DNA from: Prorocentrum cordatum
Lineage: Eukaryota > Sar > Dinophyceae > Prorocentrales > Prorocentraceae
Direction: 5' to 3'
Assembly (NCBI GenBank): GCA_963575745.1
Contig: CAUYUJ010003554.1
Location: 1 to 22,500, forward strand
Length of the DNA stretch: 22,500 nt
This document shows, piece after piece, positions 9,830 to 16,716 of the stretch (position 1 is the first letter of the stretch; the number at the start of each line of letters is the position of its first letter). Position numbers and translations under genes: made by a program. Under the pieces are notes generated by a model that saw nothing but the letters and a program-made list of their open reading frames with translations, had not been told where the DNA came from and ran no database searches.

Positions 9830-10445
9830 CTCTACTTCTTCCTCGTCGTCGTCTTCCTCATCGTCTTCTTCTTTGGTGGAAGCGGTAGGCGGCGGGCTTG
9901 GTCTTTCTGATCGACAGCGCCCTGGTCACCCGGACAGCCCGCGGCTGACACCGGTGGTCCCTTCTGCGTCGCCGTCTCCTCGCTCGAGAGCGGCGTCGGA
10001 TGCATCGGAGGACTTTGTCATGCTTGACTTGCGCCCTGACGTCGTGGCGGCGGGACCTTCCTGCCCTGGAGCGGATGCCGTCTCGCCCTCCCCTGCGACG
10101 CCTGCGACGCTTCTCGCAACGCCAGAGCGGGTGGGTCGTCTTGCGGACTTGGGGGACTTATGTGATGACCAGGGGGATGGGGTGGGTTCTGAGACTCTTC
10201 GAGATGGTAGAGATGTGTGCGTGGCTGCCCTGTCGTACGAGTGCTTGGTGGTGGTCACTTGGTGGCCCATGACGCTGGGTGCTCCTCGAGCCCAGTGTCG
10301 AGTGGCGTCAGAACGCTCTGCCATCCTTGCGGACGCAAGCCTGGCATCCTCTCGCAGATGGAACTTGCTTGGGCGGGTGGCGTCAGGTCGCAAAACCCTG
10401 ACGGAGAGGGCTCCTCGACCTCTCCGCCTCAGGCTCTTGGAGTAG
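7603..10445 (+). pseudogene. Frameshifted LINE reverse transcriptase (ORF2 C-terminal part)
   Basis: The first part (7603 to about 7880) encodes PGIDGVPYAAW and AFLPKE, the fingers region. A frameshift between about 7865 and 7885 then moves the reading to the frame of 7905, giving TRSPEKVRVLGLRNTD, matching RCQDLRPLSLKNSD in the intact copy. Motif A has the catalytic Asp at 8124-8126 (SLDFGQAF). Motif B is GIVQGDALSGS. Motif C has the Asp pair at 8415-8420 in the form CAADD, one Ala more than CADD in the intact copy. A Cys/His finger, CC-x3-C-x8-H-x3-C, lies at 9480-9536. Past 9780 the frame stays open through a poly-Ser stretch (9826-9878) and about 190 unrelated residues to a stop at 10443-10445. 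That extension may be fortuitous. It acted in reverse transcription when intact; the frameshift and missing endonuclease make it inactive. Confidence 0.8.
9826..9878. repeat. Degenerate TCN tract at the likely 3' end of the LINE relic
   Basis: The sequence is made of TCT, TCC, TCG and TCA triplets (CTTCTTCCTCGTCGTCGTC and CTTCCTCATCG), encoding about a dozen Ser residues in the relic's frame. It lies about 45 bases after the last similarity to the intact LINE protein. The intact element meets (TCC)6 about 30 bases after its stop codon. I infer that this is a decayed microsatellite tail or target, not a functional Ser linker. Confidence 0.55.
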
Positions 10446-11320
10446 ATTGCGAGAACAAGTCTCGAACTGGCGTCAGTTCGCAAAATCCTGGAAGCGGGTG
10501 CGCCTCGAGCCCGCTTGCCCAGGTTCACCGAGTAGATTGCGAGCCTGAAGTCTCCACTGGAGTAAGTTGCGAGCATGGAGTCTTGAGCGGAGTATCGCCT
10601 GACTCGGCCTGGGTGAGCTCATGTGGGAGGATTGCGCCCTGTGGGACGGTTGCGTTGCCTGGGACTCTGGGGTGTGCTTCTCGATGCTGGATGTCGCGTG
10701 TGACCTCTCCGCCGATGACGTGCCCGCGGTCGATGTCGCTGGCGGCTCCAGTGATGTGTAGTGAGTCCAGCATGCTGCGTCTCTCTTCCTCGCCCTCGCC
10801 TGACCACATGGCAGCCTCTCACTCCCGCATTGTGTGCGTCCCTGCCGATGGGCGCCCTCGCACTCCCTGAGTCCTGCCGATGCTGGTGCGTGCTTCTCGC
10901 CCACTTCCTCTTCCCCCATCGTGTGGCCCCGCTGCGTCCTGGCGACTGTCCCAGTTCGGCCCTCTAGCCTGTCTGGCCTCTCCATCCCAGTGCATTCAGC
11001 GTATGTCACTGCTGTTAATCTTCGCCGCTCGCCCATGTCTATCGTCGGCGCCAACTCGATTTTCTCCACCCGTCCTGCCGAGCCTCCTGCTGCTGCTCAC
11101 CACTCCCTTCCCCAGATTGAAACGACATATAAAACGGCTGGCCGATCTTCCACCCCGATGGCTTCGTCGGCGGAGCTGTTCGAGGTGCCAGGCGCGCCCA
11201 CGCCCGCGCCTGCAGCTGCTGCTGCAGCGTTCGAGGCGCGGCCCCTCTTGCCCGTGCCCCCATCTTCCTCTAAGGGGCGGGCCTAGAGTGGTCTTGAAAG
11301 GACCTCTCTGTGCGCTGGGA
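9880..11320. other. GC-rich region of unclear coding status
   Basis: About 1.4 kb lies between the LINE relic and the next (TCC)n tract. Forward frames are partly open (to 10445, 10217-10870 and 10834-11286), but each is Ser/Pro/Ala/Arg-rich, has no recognised domain and overlaps the others in different frames. The only clear structure is a 90-bp tandem repeat at 10379-10600. If the relic really extends to the (TCC)n tract at 11322, this could be its unusual 3' part. Otherwise it is plain intergenic DNA. Confidence 0.4.
10304..10600. repeat. 90-bp imperfect tandem repeat (2 to 3 units plus a shorter one)
   Basis: GGCGTCAGGTCGCAAAA at 10379, GGCGTCAGTTCGCAAAA at 10469 and GGAGTAAGTTGCGAGCATGG at 10559 are each 90 bases apart. 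Inside each unit, GAGTAGATTGCGAG recurs near the end (10439 and 10530). A shorter relative starts at 10304 (GGCGTCAGAACGCTCTG), 75 bases before the first unit. Ninety is divisible by 3, and the frame at 10217-10870 reads a 30-residue repeat (GVRSQNPDGEGS, GVSSQNPGSGCAS, GVSCEHGV). Confidence 0.75.
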
Positions 11321-11321
11321 T

Positions 11322-11456
11322 CCTCCTCCTCCTTCTCCTCGTCCTCCTCCTCCTCCCTCTCCTCCTCCTCCTCTCCTCCTCCTCCTCCTCCTCCTCCTCC
11401 TCACTCCTCCTCCCCATCCTCCTCCTCCTCCTCCTCCTCCTCCTCTCATCTCTTTT
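11322..11456. repeat. (TCC)n microsatellite with interruptions
   Basis: Runs of CCTCCTCC are interrupted by TTCTCC, TCGTCC, CTCTCC and CACTCC. All three forward frames are open and give poly-Ser, Pro or Leu. It separates the GC-rich block from the compositionally distinct ORF cluster that follows. Confidence 0.93.
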
Positions 11457-11475
11457 CTCTATCTCTTTAAATTCA
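11457..11475 (+). other. Splice-acceptor-like site (pyrimidine tract plus CAG)
   Basis: CTCATCTCTTTTCTCTATCTC, then TTTAAATTCAG ending near 11476, has the form of a eukaryotic 3' splice acceptor just upstream of the ORF at 11512. That ORF's frame is open back through this point. In a dinoflagellate it could accept either an upstream exon or the spliced leader. The adjacent microsatellite supplies much of the pyrimidine content, so chance is a real alternative. Confidence 0.25.
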
Positions 11476-11511
11476 GGATCATACCACCCACGGAGATGTG
11501 TCACACTCCAC

Positions 11512-12213
11512 ATGTACGAGAAGGGACGCGAATTCGAGATACCTCTCAGGCAGCTATGGAATCTCTTTGAGGAGTTTTTCTCAAGTAAGGCGTGCAAAGA
11601 CCTTATTGGGATTGTTGGAATTGCAGTACGCTCTATGTCTTTTGTACAGATCAAGACAATGTCATACAAGGGCGCCGTGTCCTACGACAACCGCTGGTCA
11701 GATCCTGGGAATTTCATTTACACCATCTGGTGGAATATTTGGGGCCAAATGGCCAGGTATCTTCAAAGAAGACAACCTACCAGTGCTTCGTCCAAGTCCA
11801 TGGAGGAGCTTCGATCAGTCGCTGGTCGTGTCACCGATGTACAGAGGATGGTCCGAGAACGGTGGAACAGGGAACCCGACACTTCTCGGTGGCTAGAGCT
11901 CATCGGAGATTTGATGGAGTTAGGGTTGGGAGCGGGGTATGTTGAGCCAGATCGGTTCTGGAACATCATCCAGGGGATTTCTCCCATCATCTGCTCCATT
12001 CGGTCCATATTGACGTTTGCTGATCAACATGGGTCTTTCGCTAGGACCGGGAAAGACCGTCGCCTTTTTCGCGGCCCATGTGCTCCCCACACTCGGAAGC
12101 TTGCCGTGGCAATGTTCCACGGAATGCAAGTGCACAAATTTAATGTGACGGAATCCTCAGAGGTATGGGTATCTTATCTAATTGCAGCCTCAGAGAACAG
12201 GCTCCAATACTAA
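11512..12213 (+). CDS. Unrecognised 233-aa ORF, first of a three-ORF cluster
   Basis: I do not recognise the family. The translation is not low-complexity. It begins MYEKGREFEIPL, has an aromatic stretch at about residues 65-80 (FIYTIWWNIWGQMARYL), a charged middle (about 85-130) and a hydrophobic segment around 160-175 (IIQGISPIICSIRSIL) that is too short and polar to call a membrane helix. The ATG at 11512 is the first in a frame that is already open upstream, so an upstream exon is possible. The stop TAA at 12211-12213 overlaps the ATG of the next ORF as TAATG. Composition is near 50% GC, unlike the GC-rich flanks. It could be one exon of a host gene, an endogenised virus-like sequence or an unknown element; nothing visible decides between these. 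Confidence 0.4.
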   Translation: MYEKGREFEIPLRQLWNLFEEFFSSKACKDLIGIVGIAVRSMSFVQIKTMSYKGAVSYDNRWSDPGNFIYTIWWNIWGQMARYLQRRQPTSASSKSMEELRSVAGRVTDVQRMVRERWNREPDTSRWLELIGDLMELGLGAGYVEPDRFWNIIQGISPIICSIRSILTFADQHGSFARTGKDRRLFRGPCAPHTRKLAVAMFHGMQVHKFNVTESSEVWVSYLIAASENRLQY

Positions 12214-12815
12214 TGGAGCGGGGGTATTTGACACCCCACGGAATTTACAATTGGGTCTGTTTCGAGACCTCTTTGTGTTCTCCCTCTCTCTTTGCCTCCC
12301 GCCTACGGGATTGGCTGACACCAGGAGATGTCACTTGTGCGATTCTATCTGGGACCCGCCTGATCTCTGCGATCTTAGGGACACCGTGGCTTCGCAACAA
12401 TCCCGCCTCCCTCTGTCTGCCTCTGGTGGGCCCTTCCTCGTCCCTTGCCTCCTGTCGGCCCCTGCAGTCTCGGGCTCAAGCTTTCGGTATGCTACTTCCC
12501 AAGGCGTCAGACCCTCACGTTATCTTTCAGGGGAAGCTTTGCAGGTCTAAACGCAAAGTCTGCTTCCTGTCCAAACAAGACCTTGAAGCACTCTCATACT
12601 GCTCTACGCTGCTATTCCAAAGGGCGGTCAAGTTGCCAGCTCGGTTTCTTATACCTTCGGACCTTGGTGGTCCACATCTCACATATGACTGGTGCAAAAT
12701 CCCGCTCTTCAAAGCTTGTCGGGACAGCGGCTTTAATAGACTGTATGTCAACGTTCGGGGTCCCGACGAAAGGGTTCGGAGAGTCCCTTGGAAAGAACTG
12801 GCTGTTGGTCAGTAG
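12213..12815 (+). CDS. Unrecognised 200-aa ORF, joined to the previous one by TAATG
   Basis: This ORF starts at the ATG in TAATG (12213-12215), in frame with an open stretch reaching back to 12165. The product starts MERGYLTPHGIYNWVCF, has a Ser/Leu/Pro-rich middle (about 55-100) and a better-balanced C-terminal half with Cys and Lys (CRSKRKVCFLSKQDLEALSY, then FLIPSDLGGPHLTYDW). I recognise no catalytic motif; I looked for a GDD-type polymerase site here and in the preceding ORF and found none. The TAATG overlap is the type of junction used for coupled stop-restart translation in several fungal and protist RNA viruses, but a single such overlap can arise by chance. Its end overlaps the open frame of the next ORF. 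Confidence 0.33.
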   Translation: MERGYLTPHGIYNWVCFETSLCSPSLFASRLRDWLTPGDVTCAILSGTRLISAILGTPWLRNNPASLCLPLVGPSSSLASCRPLQSRAQAFGMLLPKASDPHVIFQGKLCRSKRKVCFLSKQDLEALSYCSTLLFQRAVKLPARFLIPSDLGGPHLTYDWCKIPLFKACRDSGFNRLYVNVRGPDERVRRVPWKELAVGQ

Positions 12816-12886
12816 CCGTTTCGCCTCAAACCCTGACGGGAACTCTTGTCCTACACGGCTGGGAACATCCATATACAATTCAGGGG

Positions 12887-13132
12887 ATGGCCAAACGCAG
12901 CCTTCCAGCCAAGCTAGCAGCTAGGAAGCGTCTCAAGTGGACACACGGCTCAGGTGGAATGTGGAACTACTGTGAAGAGGAAAAAGTCTACACCAAAGTC
13001 TGGTACACGGAGTACTATGACACGTGGTTCGACCCCGAATCTGGCTGGCCTCACCCAGTGGTTTGGTACCTGTCTGACTACTGGTGGGACGGAGACTTCT
13101 TTGTGGAAAAGTGGCGTTGGAAGTATCCGTGA
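12887..13132 (+). CDS. Small 81-aa Trp/Tyr-rich ORF, unrecognised
   Basis: From the ATG at 12887 the product opens with a basic segment (MAKRSLPAKLAARKRLKW). It then becomes strikingly aromatic and acidic: about 10 Trp and 8 Tyr in the last 55 residues (KVWYTEYYDTWFDPESGW, then WYLSDYWWDGDFF). The frame is open upstream to 12788 without another ATG, overlapping the end of the preceding ORF. A basic start followed by an aromatic tail resembles no family I can name. Its short length makes it the least certain of the three. The Trp-rich composition is not a shadow of a repeat, which is the main reason to record it. Confidence 0.28.
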   Translation: MAKRSLPAKLAARKRLKWTHGSGGMWNYCEEEKVYTKVWYTEYYDTWFDPESGWPHPVVWYLSDYWWDGDFFVEKWRWKYP

Positions 13133-13990
13133 AGGCCTCTCCTGGGACTCCCACAGTCTGAACCTCTTGGCGTCTGCGGTGCATGGGCCTGCGGCTTTTG
13201 GAGGTCTCTCAGTTCCCCTTCAATCTCCCTTGCATGCTCTTCAACGTCGGTAGTTGGCAAAATACAAAACCATAAACACTCCCAGCCTTCTTGCGTCATA
13301 CTTGCTAGAATTCAATTACTTCATATGCCTTGATTCACCTGGGGTGGGTTCTCACGGTTGGGCTCACTCGGCTTTACAGTTTCTTTTGTATGCCTCCGTA
13401 TCTTCTGGGATCATTGCGTGCTTGGGACATTCAGTTTGATGTCAGGCTCTCTTTCACCACATATTTCCGACTGGGTTGTCACTTTTGTATATTGGGTTTC
13501 AAGGGACTCAATGAAAGTTCTCTTCACTTCTTAACCACTTCAGGTCGTGGGAACATATGCCCTCAAGATTGGCTTCAAGACTTATTCAAGTTACTCGAGT
13601 CACTCAAGTCACTCAAGATATTTTGATCAATTTAAGCATAATCCATTATATTGCATTACGTTTCTCATTGCTCTCATCTTTATTCAAAGCGAGAGGGTCC
13701 TGGTGGTGGATTTCATTCAGTATCATGGGTTCAATTTATGATGGGTTCCAATCATTCATGATTTCTTTCAGTATCATGGGTTTCAATCATGATTTCTTTC
13801 AGTATTGGACAGACAGTCTTTCATTCATGATTTCTTTCAGTATCATGGGTTTCAATCCTGGGTTGGGATTCATCTTTGCTCTGCCCCTTCCCTCTCCCGC
13901 TTCTCCCCGCTTCCCTCTTTCTCTACCGTACGCATTTGGCGTATTGGTGGCTTCTCAGGTTTGTGTTTTGGGAGAACCGACCTTTCAAGG
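13133..13990. other. AT-richer non-coding stretch
   Basis: About 850 bases follow the three-ORF cluster. The composition is clearly less GC-rich than elsewhere in the window (for example ATCAATTTAAGCATAATCCA near 13627). Short open frames exist (13330-13626) but show no recognisable domain. The right half holds a set of direct repeats listed separately. It could be a 3' untranslated region or intron, but I see no direct sign of either. Confidence 0.5.
13712..13860. repeat. Interspersed 25-35-bp direct repeats (TTTCAGTATCATGGG family)
   Basis: TTTCAGTATCATGGGTTTCAAT occurs near 13769 and 13837. Close variants occur near 13715 (ATTCAGTATCATGGGTTCAAT) and near 13794 (TTTCAGTATTGG). CATGATTTCTTTCAGTAT precedes three of them. 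Spacings are irregular (about 35-45 bases), so this looks like a decayed minisatellite. Confidence 0.75.
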
Positions 13991-13995
13991 CGCTT

Positions 13996-14157
13996 CATCA
14001 TCATCATCATCATCATCATCCTCCTCCTCCTCCTCCTCCTCCATGTCCTCCTCCTCCTCCTCCTCCTCCTCCTCCTCCTCCTCCTCCTCCTCCTCCCCCT
14101 CCTCCTCCTCCTCCTCCTCTTCCTTTTCTTCCTCCTTCCCCCTCCTCCTCGCCTGCT
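13996..14157. repeat. Compound (TCA)n-(TCC)n microsatellite
   Basis: About eight TCA triplets (13996-14020) pass directly into a CCT run of over 100 bases, with minor breaks (CCATGTCC near 14041 and CTCTTCCTTTTCTTCC near 14118). Open frames on both strands are poly-Ser, Pro or Leu forwards and poly-Glu or Gly in reverse. Confidence 0.93.
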
Positions 14158-14218
14158 CTTCTCCGTCCTCGTCGGACCCAGTCGTCGCCGTCGTCAACTT
14201 GAACATCAATGCCATTTT

Positions 14219-14530
14219 CCTCCGCCTTCTCCCCCATCCTCCATCTCTCTCCCCCCCGTCCTCCCCCCCCCTCCTTCTCCCCCCCCCTCTTCGTCGTCCC
14301 CCATCACTCCCCGCCCTCCTTCCCCCCCTTCCTCTTTCCTCCTCCTCCTCTCCTCCTCCTCCTCCTCTTCCTTCTCCTCCTCCTCCTCCTCCTCCTCCTC
14401 CTCCTCCTCCTCCTCCACCTTGTCCTCCTCCTCCTCCTCCTCCTCCTCCTCCTCCTCCTCCTCCTCCTCCTCCTGCTCCTCATCCTCCTCCTCCTCCTCC
14501 CTCTCCTCGTCGTCGTCCTCCCCCTCCCCC
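14219..14530. repeat. Polypyrimidine C/T tract with long (CTC)n runs
   Basis: Roughly 300 bases are almost free of purines on the + strand. They begin with irregular C-runs (CCCCCCGTCCTCCCCCCCC near 14260) and continue as CTC repeats at 14340-14510. The 60 bases between the previous tract and this one are unique (GTCGTCAACTTGAACATCAA). Confidence 0.93.
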
Positions 14531-15183
14531 CCCCTTCTGCCTCCTGCTCCCCGCGTGGCTCCCGGCGGGCAGGCGGGGCCGCATGGGCCCTGCAGCACGG
14601 CGGCGCCGCGGGGCGGCACCGCGGCGGCCAGGGGGGGGGCACGCGAGCGCGCCAGGGGCGAGGGGCGGGGGCCAAGACAACCCAGACGACCTCCTAAATC
14701 GCCCCAGAGGGCCCCGAAGAAGGCCCCCAGACCCATGGGCAGCGCCAGCCCAGCCCATACCGACCAAAAGTGTTCGGTTGTAGCGTCACAAATGGTGCCC
14801 CACAAGGCCCAACACACCCAAAGAGAGTTTCAGACGGCCTCCCAGAGGGGAAGAGGAGGGGGTGCGATGAGAAAGCCGATCACGACCGTTTCGGACCGAT
14901 TGCAGCGGGATGGCTCTGATTGCAACCGCCGGGAAACGTCGGACAGGGGATGGGGAGGGGTGGCGGAGGGCTGGGGAGAGGGCGGGGGCAGGGGCAGGGG
15001 CAGGGCAGGGGATGGGGATGGGGGCGCGCCAGGGGCGGGGGGTGGGGGATGAGGCGGCGCGCCTGGGGGGGGACGGGGGCAGAGGCGGGGGCGGGAGGAG
15101 GTAGGCGGAGGGAGGGGCAGGGGGGAAGGGCGGGCGCGAGGAAGGGGGCGTGGGAACCGCAGGAGCCGCAGGAGCCGCAGCGG
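14531..15183. other. Very GC-rich non-coding region with dense G runs
   Basis: About 650 bases with no recognised gene. Open frames on both strands are Pro, Gly, Arg or Ala-rich and mutually overlapping. From about 14945 to 15130 the + strand carries many runs of three or more G spaced by one to six bases (GGGGCAGGGGCAGGGGCAGGG near 14990), a pattern able to form G-quadruplexes. Confidence 0.6.
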
Positions 15184-15361
15184 AGGAGGAGAGCGGAGGA
15201 GGAGGAGGAGGAGGAGGAGGAGGAGGAGGAGGCTGAGGAGGAGGAGGAGGAGGAGGATGAGGAGGAGGAGGAAGGAGAAGAGGCTGAGGAGAAGGTGGAC
15301 GCGGAGGAGGAGGAGGCTGAGGAGGAGGAGGAGGAGGAGGAGGAGGAGGAGGAGGAGGAGG
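15184..15361. repeat. (GGA)n microsatellite with GCT interruptions
   Basis: GGAGGAGGA runs are broken by GGCTGAGGA about every 60-70 bases and by GGTGGACGC near 15293. On the + strand this is purine, the opposite orientation to the polypyrimidine tracts at 13996-14530. Confidence 0.93.
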
Positions 15362-16437
15362 GTGATGTTTATTTACTTTCGCTCCAGGGGGTGGTGACTC
15401 TAAGGATGCAGAATCGCGCAGAGCCAGCAGCTGACCCTCCACTGAGGCGTTGCCGAAAAAAGCGAGGCTCCACCGAGCCCTTCCCAGAGGGGGGGGGGGG
15501 AGACGAGGAAGGATGAGGAGGAGATGCCCCCTGAACGCCCGCATTGCGGGGCCGACGCGCGGCGCCGCCATGCTTCTACCTGGCCGAGCACGTTGCCTGG
15601 AGAGGCGCAAGCGCGGCTCCACCGATCCCTGCCGGCCTTGACTCGCAGGGTCTGCCAAGCCTTGGCAGACACTGCACTGCGGAGCTAAAGCCGGCGACCA
15701 ACCTGCCACGACCACCCCCAAGCCTTTACAGTGCGGACCCATGCCAAGAAGCACCCTGCTTGCCTCCGGGGCGCCCTGGGTTTCTTTGGTTTCGGTGGTT
15801 TTGCCACAGAAAGCGTGGCGTTCCCACACCCAACACCCATGGACGTCCTGGGGTCTCAGGGTTGGGTTGCTTGTGGAAGGTTTCTTGTGGACTTGCCTCC
15901 ACTGTATCCCACACCCAGGTCAGGAAATTATCCTAGACGACAGCGTGATCGTTTTCTTATTCGTTGTTTTGCCGATCGGCGCAGGGCCCTCGCATCCCCC
16001 CTCTCCCCCCCGCATGTAGTGGATCTTGGCTGTTCTTTGGCGCCTGTTTCGAGCAGGTGGCGTCCCCCCATGGAGCGCACTGCTGCACACAGACGCATTA
16101 AGTGGAGGTCCAGAGCGAGACCCCCCTCCCCCCCCTTGCCGCCCAATGTCGAAGCGCTGGATGAACAAAAAAAAAAAAACGCTCACAACCTGCAGGCCTG
16201 GACTTCCTTACGCCAGCAAGCCGGTGGCAGCACCAGCCAGGAGATGCACGGTGGCCCGCGCCGCTGGCACTGGGCGCCAACCGCCGCTCTGAGCTCGGAG
16301 CGAAGCGATGGCTATCGGGAGGGGCGGGACCTGCATATCCCAGTGCGTAGTGAGGCTAGCCTGACTGTGTCCTGCCCGTGCTGGCGTGTCTGAAGTTCAT
16401 ACGAGCAACTAGCTTTGAATCCTCTGCCTCCTCCGCC
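15362..16437. other. Intergenic region, no gene recognised
   Basis: About 1.07 kb before the LINE. Short open frames in several frames have no identifiable domain. Visible structure: a run of 13 G near 15489, a diverged pair of 22-bp words (AAGCGAGGCTCCACCGAG near 15460 and AAGCGCGGCTCCACCGAT near 15609), a perfect palindrome at 15650-15670 and a run of 13 A at 16167-16179. The A run could be an old poly(A) tail, but nothing beside it identifies an inserted element. Confidence 0.55.
15650..15670. other. Perfect 10-bp-arm palindrome
   Basis: GTCTGCCAAG at 15650-15659, a single C, then CTTGGCAGAC at 15661-15670 form an exact inverted repeat with a one-base centre. The next base pair outward does not match. 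It may be a dimeric protein site; no family is assigned. Confidence 0.8.
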
Positions 16438-16476
16438 TCCTCCTCCTCCTCCTCCTCCTCCTCCTCCTCCTCCTCC
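16438..16476. repeat. (TCC)13 flanking the 5' end of the intact LINE
   Basis: Thirteen perfect TCC units end at 16476 and merge with the first bases of the spliced-leader copy. The shared T-C-C makes the exact 5' boundary of the insertion ambiguous by up to three bases. A looser CCTCTGCCTCCTCCGCC stretch precedes it from 16421. Confidence 0.95.
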
Positions 16477-16495
16477 GTAGCCATTTTGGCTCAAG
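16474..16495 (+). other. Dinoflagellate spliced-leader (DinoSL) relic
   Basis: The 22 bases match the conserved dinoflagellate leader without mismatch: a variable first base (T here), then CCGTAGCCATTTTGGCTC, then AAG. The next bases are ACTAAACGG. In a spliced-leader RNA gene the leader would be followed by the GT donor of its intron; here it is AC. This is therefore a processed copy, reverse transcribed from a trans-spliced mRNA, not a leader RNA gene. Confidence 0.93.
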
Positions 16496-16716
16496 ACTAA
16501 ACGGGGGGAAGCAACGAGGTTGCGAGGTAACCTGATTAGTCTTGGTCCTCTGCTGCAGTGAAGGCTCGAGCCTTCCGTGCTGGGCCGTCAGGAGGCCACG
16601 ACAGCTTTCCATAACTCACGTTTCTTTCTCTGCCCGCGGCGGCTGCCCGCCCATGCTGCCATAGTGGAATCTGGTGGTGGCGACGAGGTGGGAAATGGCA
16701 GTTTGCTGCAGACCCA
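16496..16716 (+). other. 5' untranslated leader of the LINE, with two tiny upstream ORFs
   Basis: There are 221 bases between the spliced leader and the ORF1 ATG. The first ATG (16653) opens a three-codon frame ending in TAG at 16662-16664. The second (16695) opens eleven codons ending in TGA at 16728-16730, overlapping the ORF1 start at 16717 in another frame. Such upstream ORFs would be expected to reduce ORF1 initiation, unless ribosomes scan past or restart. Confidence 0.6.

Noticed and set aside
12155-12195. A 25-bp GT...AG segment flanked by CCTCAGAG direct repeats, as a tiny intron
   Set aside because: Too short for a normal intron, and removing it joins to a frame whose product looks no better; a chance direct repeat is simpler.
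12213-12815. RNA-dependent RNA polymerase fragment (because of SDLGG)
   Set aside because: No GDD or other polymerase motif is present in this or the neighbouring ORF; a five-residue likeness is not evidence.
13557-14783. 408-aa and 415-aa Ser/Pro/Leu-rich ORFs
   Set aside because: Mostly translated (TCC)n; open in parallel frames and on the opposite strand.
16167-16179. Poly(A) tail of a processed retrogene
   Set aside because: Thirteen A with no recognisable coding sequence or target duplication beside it.
16474-16495. A spliced-leader RNA gene
   Set aside because: The leader is followed by ACTAAACGG, not by a GT donor, and no Sm-site snRNA-like body was seen; it is a processed relic on a LINE.
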